Assembly: GCA_000169395.1 (NCBI GenBank)
Contig: AAXZ01000003.1
Coordinates: 186,001 to 250,000, forward strand
Direction of reading: 5' to 3'
Source: Rhodobacteraceae bacterium HTCC2150
Lineage (GTDB): Bacteria; Pseudomonadota; Alphaproteobacteria; Rhodobacterales; Rhodobacteraceae
DNA: 64,000 nt
A program made the translations under genes and the position numbers. This document shows, piece by piece, positions 9,073 to 17,885 of this stretch (its first letter is position 1; each line of letters begins with the position of its first letter). The notes beneath the pieces were generated by a model. That model saw nothing but the letters and a program-made list of their open reading frames with translations, ran no database searches and was not told the origin of the DNA.

Positions 9073-9279
9073 AGCAAGTTGGCATCTTGAAAGCGGGCCT
9101 CTGCTGTACAGCCCTCCGCTGAGGTCGTTTAGATCATCTCAGCTACCCATGCCTACGTCTAGGTCCTCACCTGACTCAGCGGGGGCATCCAGAGCCTCTA
9201 CGGCTACCCTGTAAGCACGACTTGATCCCCTGGCCAATGTGAGACAACATTCTGTCAACCAACGAACAGGATCATTACT

Positions 9280-9655
9280 TTGGCTATCTTCGACGAGTTC
9301 ATCACATCCATACGAACTGAGTTTGGTGAACAGGCAGCGGGTAAGAAGTTTGAGGTCTTCTGCAAGTGGTTCTTAGAGAACGATCCTGAATGGTCCAAGA
9401 CTGTCGATAAGGTCTGGCTGTGGGATGACTATCCAAACAAATGGCAACGTCAGGACTTAGGGACTGACCTCGTCTTCAGTGACAAAGAAGGTCTGATCTG
9501 GGCCGTTCAAGCCAAGTGCTATGGTGAACATAGAACGACCACAAAAGGTGATATGAACTCCTTCTTGGCTGATACTGGGCGTAGGGAAGTTGATCGTCGC
9601 CTTTGGATGCAGACTACCAATAAGATGGAAGCTAAGGCTGACAAAACCCTCAAAG
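9280..9655 (+). pseudogene. N-terminal nuclease part of a COG4889-type restriction helicase, cut by IS3
   Basis: About 125 residues remain of a much larger protein. They match the N-terminal Mrr-like endonuclease of type ISP / COG4889 restriction-helicase proteins. Landmarks are FEVFCKWFLENDPEW, VWLWDDYPNKW and the PD-(D/E)xK core GTDLVF...IWAVQAKCY, with Asp63, Gln77 and Lys79. Start is TTG 9280 with ACAGG 9 bases upstream. The frame runs into the IS3 end at 9655, and nothing resembling the helicase, methylase or target-recognition parts appears beyond the element. The far side was therefore lost or deleted. Function as a phage-defence enzyme is abolished. Confidence 0.75.
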
Positions 9656-9718
9656 TGGACCTGTCACGGTTTGATGCCGCTCCTTTGATAGCATTTACTG
9701 CAGCAAAGGAGACTGACT

Positions 9719-9994
9719 ATGGTACTGAAACGGACGGACGAATTCCGCCAAGATGCAGTGCGGATCGCGCTGACCAGTGGGCTGACGCGCAAGCAGGTGG
9801 CGGACGATCTTGGCGTCGGCATGTCGACACTGAACAAATGGATCACGGCGCATCGAGACACGGATTTGGTGTCAAAAGAGGATTTAAGCCTCGCCCAAGA
9901 GAATGACCGGCTTCGACGTGAGAACCGCATTCTCAAGGAGGAAAGGGAAGTGTTAAAAAAGGCCACGGTGTTCTTTGCGAGCCAAAAGCCATGA
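9719..9994 (+). CDS. IS3-family transposase OrfA
   Basis: OrfA is a 91-residue DNA-binding partner of the transposase. It has a helix-turn-helix in residues 20-45 (TRKQVADDLGVGMSTLNKWI) and a C-terminal leucine-zipper-like coiled coil (ENDRLRRENRILKEEREVLK). In this family OrfA overlaps OrfB and a -1 frameshift yields the OrfAB transposase. Here OrfA ends at 9994, overlapping the OrfB start at 9991 by ATGA. OrfA itself is intact. Confidence 0.85.
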   Translation: MVLKRTDEFRQDAVRIALTSGLTRKQVADDLGVGMSTLNKWITAHRDTDLVSKEDLSLAQENDRLRRENRILKEEREVLKKATVFFASQKP

Positions 9995-10845
9995 GGTTTA
10001 AGTTTATCGAAGAACACCGATCTGCATTTTCCATTGAACTGATGTGTCGGGTCATGGCTGTCAGTCCGCGCGGTTTGCGGGCGTATCGCAGCCGACCTGC
10101 CAGCCGCAGACAGCGGTCTGATATGGTGACGTTGGCGCACATTAAAGAACAATCGCGCCTGAGCTTGGGCAGCTATGGCCGCCCACGCATGACAGAAGAG
10201 CTGAAAGAGATTGGCCTTGATATTGGTCACCGCCGTGTTGGGCGTTTGATGCGCCAGAATGGCATATCAGTGATCAGAACACGCAAACATAAGGTGACGA
10301 CAGACAGCAATCATAAGTTCAACATCTCGCCGAACCTACTGGAGCGTGACTTCAACGCAGATGCGCCAAATCAGAAGTGGGTTGGTGACATTACCTATAT
10401 CTGGACGCGTGAGGGCTGGTTGTATCTGGCCGTGATCCTCGATCTTCATTCACGGCGTGTGATCGGCTGGGCGTGAGCAATCGGATGAAACGAGACCTGG
10501 CAATCAGGGCGTTGAAAATGGCTATCGCGTTCCGCGCACTGCAAAAGGCTGCATCCATCACACTGACCGTGGCAGCCAATATTGCTCACACGATTACCAA
10601 AAGATCTGCGCCAGCATGGCTTCAAAGTATCCATGTCTGGCAAAGGCAATTGCTATGATAATGCCGCCGTCGAAACCTTCTTCAAAACCATCAAGGCGGA
10701 ATTGATCTGGCGCGATAACTGGGAAACCCGCAGGAAGGCTGAGATGGCGATCTTCGAATACATCAACGGCTTCTACAATCCACGACGACGCCATTCAGCA
10801 TTAGGCTGGAAAAGCCCTGTCGCATTCGAACGAAAGGTGGCTTAA
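9991..10845 (+). pseudogene. IS3-family transposase OrfB with three single-base deletions
   Basis: The integrase core is recognisable, but the reading frame breaks three times. The first part ends after HSRRVIGWA near 10472, where a G is missing and gives TGA. The frame shifts again near 10535-10540, and the catalytic HTDRGSQY is then read from 10556. A third base is missing near 10606 (ATCTGC where ATCCTGC is expected). After that the original frame resumes with SMSGKGNCYDNAAVETFFK to the end. The DDE residues survive in WVGDITYI, HTDRG and the final Glu region, but no single frame links them. All three losses shorten a doubled G or C, so sequencing error must be considered. Confidence 0.85.
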
Positions 10846-10884
10846 ACGAGCACCGGGGGCGGCACAAAAGCGCGACAGGTCCAC

Positions 10885-11286
10885 ACTGCATTTCAACAGA
10901 AAGATTGACAAGCAAAGAGAGGCAGCAAAGCCCATCTCGTACAAGCTACAACAATCAAAGTTACTATCTTAAAGCGAAGCATAAAAACAGAACGTGGTTC
11001 TGAGGCGGTCGAGTCAAAAAAGTTGATGGGACCTAATTAGACCCAGGCACATTATGCTTGGCTCGTGACAGCACCCATCTAACGGATTTCCAACAACGCC
11101 ACAGGTTTTTATGTGATACACTAGTAATACGACTTTATGGCCATCAACCCTCCTCTTGGGGAAGATGATATTGCACAAGCACCTTTAGCACCGGTCTGAA
11201 GATGAAAAGACCACAGACTTCAGATCCGCCCACCCTAAGGTACCTTTAACTTCGCTACTTATTTCGGAAAAACTGGAGAGAATTAT
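10885..11286. other. Non-coding gap after IS3
   Basis: No gene was found. The first bases beyond the IS do not continue the interrupted restriction gene in any frame. The rest is AT-rich and should hold the promoter of the zinc-ribbon gene, but no confident -35/-10 pair was seen. Confidence 0.4.
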
Positions 11287-11928
11287 ATGGGCGGATATGG
11301 CTCAGGCAGACACGGGCACAAACACACGGCAGAACACTATCGTTCGATTGATGCCAACAAAATGAAGAGAAGCGGTAACTTGACCGAGGGCGCTTCTGGG
11401 CAATGGCAATGGTTGCGAGAGGGCGAAACCATCGCACAAATCGACTACATGACCCGCAAAGGCTACCTAGAGCTTTCGTACCGCTACCGAGAGACCGGCA
11501 ACGAATGGGAGCCAGTCATCGAGCACGTTCGCCTGTCAGATGTCCCACGTCACTTTGGGGGTGTTCAAACCTACTTTAAATGCCCTGCCGTTGTTGATGG
11601 TCGCGCATGCAACCGTCAGGTCAGCAAGCTTTATGCTGGCGGGCGCTATTTTCTTTGCCGTCATTGTTATAACTTGGCCTACTACAGCCAGTCTGAGGAC
11701 AGGGCAGATAGGATGCTAAGGCGAGCAAACAAAATTCGAGTGGCGTTGGCTGGGGAACGCGGTACGGCAAACTGGATTGCCCCGAAGCCTAAAGGCATGT
11801 GGCAACGGACATATCAGCGAAAGCGGTTTGAGATTGGGTGGTGCGAAAACCAAGCGGACGTATGGTTTATCGAAAAATATAGCCATTTTTTGAGCATGGA
11901 CGAAAGGCGAATGTTCTTCGATGACTAG
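11287..11928 (+). CDS. Zinc-ribbon protein of unknown function
   Basis: The product has 213 residues and belongs to a recurring family of hypothetical proteins that start MGGYGSGRHG. Residues 30-85 are beta-rich and aromatic. A four-cysteine zinc-ribbon-like arrangement follows: Cys-Pro-Ala...Ala-Cys at about residues 98-107, then FLCRHCYNLAY at about residues 120-130. The C-terminal third is basic and tryptophan-rich, which would suit nucleic-acid binding. ATG 11287 has GGAG about 9 bases upstream. Neighbours are IS debris and an efflux adaptor, so context gives no role. Recognition is of the family, not of a function. Confidence 0.7.
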   Translation: MGGYGSGRHGHKHTAEHYRSIDANKMKRSGNLTEGASGQWQWLREGETIAQIDYMTRKGYLELSYRYRETGNEWEPVIEHVRLSDVPRHFGGVQTYFKCPAVVDGRACNRQVSKLYAGGRYFLCRHCYNLAYYSQSEDRADRMLRRANKIRVALAGERGTANWIAPKPKGMWQRTYQRKRFEIGWCENQADVWFIEKYSHFLSMDERRMFFDD

Positions 11929-12007
11929 CGTCCAAGCCAAACGGCATGAGGCGCTATTGACTTGTTATCAAAACAAGGCAGGATCAATAAAGGTATCGGA
12001 GGGTTTC

Positions 12008-12946
12008 ATGAAAAAATTGATGTATGTTTTTAAGCTTGGACTTTTTATTTTTGGTATGACCATTCCCGCGACTGCTCAGAATGTTTCCCAAACAGAAGAT
12101 TTAGCTGGATCAGTAGTAGCTAATAACAAAACTCGATTGTCTTATGAAGCTCGAGGCTGCATCACAGGGTTGTCGAAAATAGCATTAAAAACTGGTACTG
12201 CTACCGCAGGCCAAATGTTAGTAGAGCTTGATAATCGTGCTGCTAAGTTAGCCGTTAGGACAGCCCAAGCGCGAGTGAATGATCTTGAAGATGCACTAAG
12301 TGAAGCCGATTTTGCGATTGCTGTTGCCCAGTCAAATGTAACAAGAGTGAATGAAGAACAAAATTTTGTTAAAAAAGAGTTTGAACGCACACGTGTGCTA
12401 TTCAAACGTGGCTTAGTTAACGAAACAGCACTGGAAGTTGTCGAACGCAGTAAGCTGAATGCGACATTCGCTGTTGAACGCTCGGAGGAGGAGCTTACGC
12501 GTACCGTGTCAGCTAGATTGCGTGCTAAAACTGCGTTGGAAATTGGTGAATTGGATGTCCAAGGCCGTGAATTAGAGCTTGAATCATTGACAGTAAATTC
12601 GCCGTTCGATGGTGTATTGTTAAATTTTGAACCCAAAATTGGTGATTGTGTTTCAGCGGGAGCACTGGTGGCGCAAATCTATGCTCCAACTGAAAAAAAT
12701 GTAGAAACATTTCTCTTTGTTAACCAATTGTTTGACACCGTGGAGGGTGGAGTTACCGTTGGCACGAAAGTAAATGTAAAACGCGTGAACGGGGAAACTT
12801 GTCCGGGAATTTTTTCGCTAATTAGCACAGAGGCGGATTTGGAGTCTCAGCTCGTAAAAACAACTATTGAGCTAGCTGCATCATGCGCACCAAAAATGTT
12901 TTTAAACGAATTTGTTGGCATAGAAATTTTGCCTATCGATCGCTGA
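12008..12946 (+). CDS. Periplasmic adaptor (HlyD/RND membrane-fusion type), orphan
   Basis: The product is a 312-residue exported adaptor. A signal peptide ends near ATA-Q at residue 24. A split biotinyl-lipoyl hairpin is seen in LSYEARGCITGLSKI and, after the coiled coil, LTVNSPFDGVLLNFEPKIGDCVSAG. Between them, residues 75-180 form a long helical coiled-coil hairpin (KAAQARVNDLEDAL-like heptads). Such adaptors couple an inner-membrane pump to an outer-membrane channel, but neither partner is adjacent. GGAGGG at 11998-12003 supports ATG 12008. The DNA is more AT-rich than the housekeeping genes, suggesting transfer. The adaptor may once have belonged to a multi-gene exporter. Confidence 0.75.
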   Translation: MKKLMYVFKLGLFIFGMTIPATAQNVSQTEDLAGSVVANNKTRLSYEARGCITGLSKIALKTGTATAGQMLVELDNRAAKLAVRTAQARVNDLEDALSEADFAIAVAQSNVTRVNEEQNFVKKEFERTRVLFKRGLVNETALEVVERSKLNATFAVERSEEELTRTVSARLRAKTALEIGELDVQGRELELESLTVNSPFDGVLLNFEPKIGDCVSAGALVAQIYAPTEKNVETFLFVNQLFDTVEGGVTVGTKVNVKRVNGETCPGIFSLISTEADLESQLVKTTIELAASCAPKMFLNEFVGIEILPIDR

Positions 12947-13590
12947 GCTTCAGAAAATGTCAAATAATTATTCTTCGATGCCTTTGGCTTCTTCGTCATC
13001 TCGATCTCCTAATTGTTAAGATGAACCAGAAACACTCCATTATTCAAATACTCATATTTGTTCCAAAGGCGCTGACGTCAAACAGTCTCTGGGAGGGGTA
13101 CTCCCCTTCTGCTTACTTCTTTATCTGCTACCAAAGTTGACCAACAACAGCACTTTTCAGCACCGTTTCAGGGTAGGTTTTTGATGTTTTTATGAGTTCA
13201 TTTCGGAGGCAGTTTTAGCCTCTTTTTAGGGCTATGTCTGCTGGTTTTGATACTTCAAAGGAGGCTTTGACACCCCCAATTAAGCAACTTTTTGTTAAAT
13301 CTGGCTGTGCTTTTACAGGGCTTCTAACGTCATTTCTTTTGACATTAGAGCCACAAGTTCTGGACCTGTTTCGGACCCAAACCTGAGAAGCGAGGGTCTT
13401 CGAATATCCCGCCCGGCTTGGCGCAAACAGACGCTAAGCAAAGCGCAGGGAGCCGATACAGGGGGCAGTTTTAGGGGTGGCCCTATGTTTAGGGTAGATG
13501 GCTCTTAGAGGGCCACTTTGGGTACTCTCTGGAGGTGCTAGAAAAGATGACATCAGCAACTATACCGACCTTTCATACAGGGTCTCACAC
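12947..13590. other. Non-coding gap, possible decayed downstream gene
   Basis: A short ORF starts at ATG 12957 and stops after 20 codons (MSNNYSSMPLASS...). A second frame then stays open with DLLIVKMNQKH, which looks like a frameshifted start of a gene that followed the adaptor. No ribosome site is clear and no family was established. GGCAGTTTTAG recurs near 13210 and 13461. The rest shows no recognisable feature. Confidence 0.35.
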
Positions 13591-13800
13591 CTAGCACTGA
13601 CGAGTTCGACACTGTGGGCAGACGCAGAAGCCCTGGTCATCTGTCTGGAATGCTACCTTAATCTCAACCGCGGAATTGAACCCCTGAGATTTTGCGGCGG
13701 TAAGTTCGGCAATATATCGCGACATTTGACCGTCATACTCCATTATAGCTGCTCGTTCTTCGTAGATGTCTTTACAAGGTATTCCGTTACTTATGTTCAT
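13591..13800 (-). CDS. Small hypothetical protein with EERAAIMEYDG motif
   Basis: This 69-residue protein contains EERAAIMEYDGQMSRYIAEL near residues 14-33. That motif resembles short proteins I associate with plasmids and islands of this family of bacteria, in which EERAAIME.DG is conserved. It ends with a CVCPQC cysteine pair that might bind metal. ATG 13800 has AAAGGAG about 7 bases upstream, a strong ribosome site that argues the gene is real despite its size. It stands alone in an otherwise non-coding stretch. No function is known to me. Confidence 0.55.
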   Translation of the reverse strand: MNISNGIPCKDIYEERAAIMEYDGQMSRYIAELTAAKSQGFNSAVEIKVAFQTDDQGFCVCPQCRTRQC

Positions 13801-14175
13801 CTGGCTTGCTCCTTTTATAATTTTCACAGGGATGCTTAAGTACTCACAAGAGTTCTCGTCTTGGCATCGCTACAAAAGTTATTCCTAGAACCTCCCACCC
13901 TTGTTTTCCTGTTTGTGACTTTTGAGGTCAGTTTTTGACGCTTTGTTCAGTTCTTTTCAGCGGGTGACAGGGACTTCAACGGGAACGCTTTTAGATTTTA
14001 GACCCTGTATTTTCTCTTATTATTCAATACTTACAAGGTAGTTTGGTTCAGGCCTCGGGTACCACACCTCCAAATCATTGATGTGTGACCTTACGTAATC
14101 GTGAGGTGGATAGTGCTGTTTAGCATGGATTTTTGTCTGTGATGTTTGCATAAATTGGCGGTGAATGGATCGAAA
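13801..14175. other. Non-coding gap at the right border of the accessory region
   Basis: The stretch must contain the promoter of the reverse-strand small gene. No integrase, tRNA fragment or clear repeat marks an island boundary here, and no other coding frame was supported. Confidence 0.4.
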
Positions 14176-14595
14176 ATGCTGACCGAACAGAAACCACCTA
14201 TGTACTTCTATCCGGCGGCGTTTGTGGCCTTGCTTTGGTTTTTGGCAATGGCGTCTTTATTGATTTGGCGCGACCAATCCTTGCAGTTTGCATTTGAAAC
14301 ACGCTTTTTGTTTTGCGTGATGCAACTAGAACTTTTGCCACAGAAAATTTATGAACTGGCGATATGGGCTGGTTTGGCGGGTTCGTTTTTATTGCTGCGC
14401 AGATCAATCATCGCCCCTATTGCATGGGCGATCTCATTTCTAGCTTTCTTAGCCTTCACGTTAGAACTTTGGAAAACGGGAAAGTTTAATGTTTTTCAAT
14501 TTAGCGAAACGTGTTTCGTAACGACCACGTTATCGATGTCTTTGCTATATTATCTATATGCGCGTGCGGTGAAAACGCGATCCCATTTAATCTAA
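14176..14595 (+). CDS. Small four-helix membrane protein, unknown function
   Basis: This 139-residue protein has four likely transmembrane helices: about residues 10-32 (AAFVALLWFLAMASLLIW), 60-78, 83-102 and 112-132. No conserved catalytic residue or named domain was recognised. ATG 14176 is preferred over a TTG at 14146 because the membrane topology then begins immediately. Its stop codon interlocks with that of the convergent MobA-like gene through the shared bases CTAA at 14592-14595. Context gives no role. Confidence 0.6.
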   Translation: MLTEQKPPMYFYPAAFVALLWFLAMASLLIWRDQSLQFAFETRFLFCVMQLELLPQKIYELAIWAGLAGSFLLLRRSIIAPIAWAISFLAFLAFTLELWKTGKFNVFQFSETCFVTTTLSMSLLYYLYARAVKTRSHLI

Positions 14596-15179
14596 AGCGC
14601 GCGCCACTCTTGCCATTCTTCTGGCGTATCTAAATCAGTGGTGGCGTGGTTGTTGGGTAGTGCCACCAAATTCACCTTTTCTGTCTTTAGTACCTCTTTG
14701 GCACCAAAATCACCTGTCAATTCCAATAATCTTTCAAACAATCGCTGTGGAAAAACAACAGGATGCCCAGCTTTACCTGTTGTTGTCGCGCCTCGGTGGA
14801 CCAAATCAGGTAATTGCTGCGTGGCATCGATCATGGATTGCAAATCCGTAGTGTCAATTTCAGGCATATCGCCCAGCATCATGATGATATGGCTTGCACG
14901 ATTTTTAAGCTCGTTTAGCGCATAACGGATTGTTGCTGACATTTCCTTTGTGGTTTCTTTGGGTAAAAGCAGCGTGTTAACAGCAATACCGTCAACGATT
15001 TGACGCGCGGCCAAATTGTTTTGCGGCAAAGCCACATACACTGATAAACCGGTTTTTATCGCTTGATCAGAAAGATGCGCTAACAATGGTTTTCCTTCAA
15101 CAAGTTCCATCAACTTGTCCGCCCCGCGCATTCGGCTTGATTTGCCGGCTGCTAGGATAAGGATCACTGGTTCTTTCAT
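14592..15179 (-). CDS. MobA-like nucleotidyltransferase (molybdopterin cytidylyltransferase type)
   Basis: A 195-residue NTP transferase. The N-terminal Rossmann motif ILAAGKSSRMRG (residues 6-17) is the nucleotide-binding signature of the MobA/MocA family. LGDMPEIDTTDLQ carries the metal-binding Asp, and GHPVVFP is the usual substrate loop of MocA-type enzymes. MocA converts molybdopterin to the cytidine dinucleotide form used by xanthine dehydrogenase and CO dehydrogenase relatives, but no such enzyme is in the window, so substrate is inferred. Start at 15179 follows from the family N-terminus; the open frame extends upstream into the GlxA gene. It is probably cotranscribed with the regulator upstream, 37 bases away. 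Confidence 0.8.
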   Translation of the reverse strand: MKEPVILILAAGKSSRMRGADKLMELVEGKPLLAHLSDQAIKTGLSVYVALPQNNLAARQIVDGIAVNTLLLPKETTKEMSATIRYALNELKNRASHIIMMLGDMPEIDTTDLQSMIDATQQLPDLVHRGATTTGKAGHPVVFPQRLFERLLELTGDFGAKEVLKTEKVNLVALPNNHATTDLDTPEEWQEWRAL

Positions 15180-15216
15180 TTGAGGAATGTCATTAGAAAC
15201 CAACGCCAAGGTCGGA

Positions 15217-16221
15217 TCAAATTGATAGACGTGCCGCTTGGGCGCCGCGTTCGCGATAGGGTGTCGTGTTATAATGCGACCGATAACATTTGGAAAAATG
15301 CGACGGACTGGCAAAACCACAAGCAAGTGCCACGTTAATCACACTCATTTCCGTTTGCATCAGCAAATTACGCGCCTTTTGCAGGCGGATTTCCATGTAA
15401 TAGCGTTTGGGTGAGCGGTTAAGGTAACGACGAAACAAACGCTCAAGCTGACGTGTCGACATGCCAACGTCTTTGGCTAGCGTAGCAGGGCTTATAGGTT
15501 CTTCAATATTGGCTTCCATCATCTGAATGACTTTGGCCAGTTTGGGATGCCTCACACCAATTCGGGTTGGCGTTGACAGGCGTTGTGTGTCTTGATCCGT
15601 GCGAATGGTGGTATAAATCAACTGATCCGCCACGGCATTGGCAATCTTTTCGTCTTGATCCTGTGCAATTATTGCCAACATCAAATCAATCGAGCTGGTG
15701 CCACCAGCCGTCGTGTACCGATTGCCATCCATTACAAAGACGGATTTGGTTAAGGTAACCTCGGGAAATTCTTCTTCAAAACTGTCTTGGTTTTCCCAGT
15801 GAATGGTTGCCTTGCGCCCGTCAAGCAAACCCGCCTGGGCCAAAGTAAACCCAGCCGTACATAGACCAATCATTTTCAAGCCACGGCGTGCCTCGCGGCG
15901 TATCCAGTTTAGTATGCGTTTGGTTGAAGAATTTTGAATTTCAACGCCACCACAAATCACAATCTGATCGTTGCGTTGCAATTCTTTTAATTCACCCTCA
16001 ACGGCAATCTCAATTCCGGATGAACATCTGATGGAATTCCCATCCTCTGACAGCAACGTCCATGTATAATAATCATGGCCCAACATACGGTTTGCCAAAC
16101 GCAATGCTTCGACTGCGCAGGAAAAGCTTAGAAGTGTAAAATCTTCTAGCAACACAAAAACGAAACGAGACGTTTTTTGCGGTTGTTCAATCCGTGTCAC
16201 AGGTGTTTGTATCGAAGCCAT
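15217..16221 (-). CDS. GlxA family transcriptional regulator (DJ-1/PfpI plus AraC)
   Basis: The product is a 334-residue activator of the GbdR/ArgR-like GlxA group. Residues 18-185 form a DJ-1/PfpI amidotransferase-like sensor domain, with LCTAGFTLAQAGLLDGRKATIHW containing the nucleophile-elbow region. Residues 225-325 hold the two AraC helix-turn-helices (LAKDVGMSTRQLERLFRRYL and ALACGFASPSHFSKCYRSHY). Relatives control glycine betaine, dimethylglycine, carnitine or arginine catabolism. Because a methylated-amine-type cluster lies 17-24 kb away, a link is possible but unproven. It heads a reverse-strand unit with the MobA-like gene. Confidence 0.9.
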   Translation of the reverse strand: MASIQTPVTRIEQPQKTSRFVFVLLEDFTLLSFSCAVEALRLANRMLGHDYYTWTLLSEDGNSIRCSSGIEIAVEGELKELQRNDQIVICGGVEIQNSSTKRILNWIRREARRGLKMIGLCTAGFTLAQAGLLDGRKATIHWENQDSFEEEFPEVTLTKSVFVMDGNRYTTAGGTSSIDLMLAIIAQDQDEKIANAVADQLIYTTIRTDQDTQRLSTPTRIGVRHPKLAKVIQMMEANIEEPISPATLAKDVGMSTRQLERLFRRYLNRSPKRYYMEIRLQKARNLLMQTEMSVINVALACGFASPSHFSKCYRSHYNTTPYRERGAQAARLSI

Positions 16222-16412
16222 TAAACAACCCTCGTTGATGTCATTATCGCCGAGCCTCTACAGGAATTTTTGACATCTGCAAGGGGCCGTTAACGCAATT
16301 TGCGACATTTTTCATTCAATTGCTAGCCAAAGCACACAGGAGCATTTATATTTGATTTTCTGCTATCGCTAACATAGTGGGTAGTGAATGATTTTTTAAC
16401 GGAGCGAAAAAC

Positions 16413-17780
16413 ATGGCACAGGCATGGACAAAGTCTGATTGGCGCAACAAACCAAGGGTACAAATGCCGGATTATACCGATCCTGCCGCCCTTCACGCTG
16501 TTGAAGCACAACTTTCAAATTATCCGCCACTTGTTTTTGCAGGCGAGGCGCGCTCGCTGCGCCAAAAATTGGCTGACGTTGGCGCCGGTAAAGCATTTTT
16601 GCTGCAAGGTGGTGATTGTGCCGAAAGTTTTGCTCAATTCTCGGCTGATTCTATTCGCGACACTTTCAAAGTAATGCTTCAAATGGCGATGGTTTTGACG
16701 TATGGCGCGAAAATGCCTGTGGTCAAGGTTGGTCGCATGGCCGGTCAATTCGCAAAACCTCGTTCTGCGAATACGGAAACCATTAACGGTGTGGAATTGC
16801 CGTCCTACCGCGGTGACATCATCAACGACATCGATTTCACCGCTGCGGCGCGTGTGCCAGATGCGGCACGCATGTTGCAGGCTTATACGCAATCCGCTGC
16901 GTCATTGAATTTGGTACGTGCTTTTTCAACAGGCGGTTATGCCGACGTGCATCAAGTGCACGCTTGGACACTTGGCTTTACCGAGGGCAAGAACGCCGCC
17001 AAGTATCGCGATATGGCAAACCGGATTTCTGACACATTGGATTTCATGACCGCAGCTGGCATTACGGCTGAAACCAGCCATGCACTGCAAACGGTTGATT
17101 TTTACACAAGCCACGAAGCGCTGTTGCTTGAATACGAAGAGGCGCTTTGCCGGATCGATTCAACATCCGGTCTGCCTGTTGCGGGTTCTGGTCACCTTAT
17201 CTGGATTGGCGATCGTACACGTCAACCAGATGGTGCGCATGTTGAATTCTGTCGTGGTGTGCAAAATCCAATTGGTTTGAAATGTGGCCCAACCACATCG
17301 GCTGAAGACCTTAAAGTTCTGATGTCTAAGCTGAACCCCGACAACATTCCAGGTCGCTTGACCTTGATTGCACGCTTTGGGGCAGGGTCCGTTGGTGATC
17401 ATCTGCCACGTTTGGTTAAGGCCGTAAAAGAAGAAGGCGCCAATGTTGTTTGGACGTGTGACGCGATGCACGGCAACACAATCAAATCGGCCTCAGGTTA
17501 CAAAACCCGCCCATTTGACAGCGTCTTGCGCGAAGTTCAGGAATTCTTTGGCATCCACAAGGCCGAAGGTACAATTCCAGGCGGCGTGCATTTCGAGATG
17601 ACTGGTCAAGATGTGACCGAATGCACAGGCGGCGTACGCGCTGTTACTGATGAGGATCTGTCAGATCGGTACCATACAGCGTGTGATCCGCGCCTAAACG
17701 CTAGCCAATCGCTGGAATTGGCGTTCTTGGTGGCTGAAGAGTTGCAGCAACGTCAGTTGGATATTGCTAAAGCTGGTTAA
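16413..17780 (+). CDS. 3-deoxy-7-phosphoheptulonate synthase, class II
   Basis: The product is a 455-residue class II (plant-type) DAHP synthase. It condenses phosphoenolpyruvate with erythrose 4-phosphate in the first step of the shikimate pathway. Family hallmarks include [49 protein letters not shown] and [10 protein letters not shown], with the metal-binding Cys, His, Glu and Asp conserved. Length is normal for the class. It is transcribed alone, with a strong terminator immediately after. aroB and aroK lie 41 kb away. Confidence 0.95.
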   Translation: MAQAWTKSDWRNKPRVQMPDYTDPAALHAVEAQLSNYPPLVFAGEARSLRQKLADVGAGKAFLLQGGDCAESFAQFSADSIRDTFKVMLQMAMVLTYGAKMPVVKVGRMAGQFAKPRSANTETINGVELPSYRGDIINDIDFTAAARVPDAARMLQAYTQSAASLNLVRAFSTGGYADVHQVHAWTLGFTEGKNAAKYRDMANRISDTLDFMTAAGITAETSHALQTVDFYTSHEALLLEYEEALCRIDSTSGLPVAGSGHLIWIGDRTRQPDGAHVEFCRGVQNPIGLKCGPTTSAEDLKVLMSKLNPDNIPGRLTLIARFGAGSVGDHLPRLVKAVKEEGANVVWTCDAMHGNTIKSASGYKTRPFDSVLREVQEFFGIHKAEGTIPGGVHFEMTGQDVTECTGGVRAVTDEDLSDRYHTACDPRLNASQSLELAFLVAEELQQRQLDIAKAG

Positions 17781-17803
17781 ACAAACACTTTCAAAAGTAA
17801 TGC

Positions 17804-17836
17804 AAAAAAAGGCGGTCTGTTCGATCGCCTTTTTTT
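17804..17836 (+). terminator. Rho-independent terminator after DAHP synthase
   Basis: An A-run and GGCG at 17804-17814 pair with CGCC and a T-run at 17826-17836 around an eleven-base loop. The 3' arm ends in seven Ts. The position 24 bases after the stop codon fits termination of the synthase transcript. Confidence 0.85.
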
Positions 17837-17885
17837 ATGATTAGCTACGCGCCGCGACCTACGAAATGAAAACAAGGACTTTACC

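Larger units (their letters stand above)
9655..10884 (+). mobile_element. IS3-family insertion sequence, decayed
   Basis: The element is about 1,230 bp. The left end GTGGACCTGTCACGGTTT (9655 onward) is matched at the right by the complement of GTGGACCTGTCGCGCTTT, ending at 10884, and both continue into TGCCGC. It carries the overlapping OrfA/OrfB pair of IS3 elements, with OrfB broken. The flanking bases (caaa left, actg right) show no duplication, consistent with a deletion of host sequence on one side. Confidence 0.85.

Noticed and set aside
9991-10845. Programmed frameshifting to explain OrfB breaks
   Set aside because: IS3 elements frameshift once, from OrfA into OrfB. Here three extra shifts occur inside OrfB with no slippery sequence, so decay or sequence error fits better.
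269-12946. RTX protein and HlyD-like adaptor as one type I secretion system
   Set aside because: The adaptor is exported with a cleavable signal peptide like RND adaptors, lies 8 kb away past several mobile elements, and no ABC exporter or TolC is adjacent.
12883-13140. 85-codon frame overlapping the end of the adaptor gene
   Set aside because: It starts inside the adaptor in another frame and has no ribosome site; only part of it may be residue of a decayed downstream gene.
13385-13430. tRNA fragment as an island attachment site
   Set aside because: CTTCGAATA beside GGG/CCC resembles a T-loop, but the consensus GGTTCGANTCC, an acceptor stem and an integrase are all missing.
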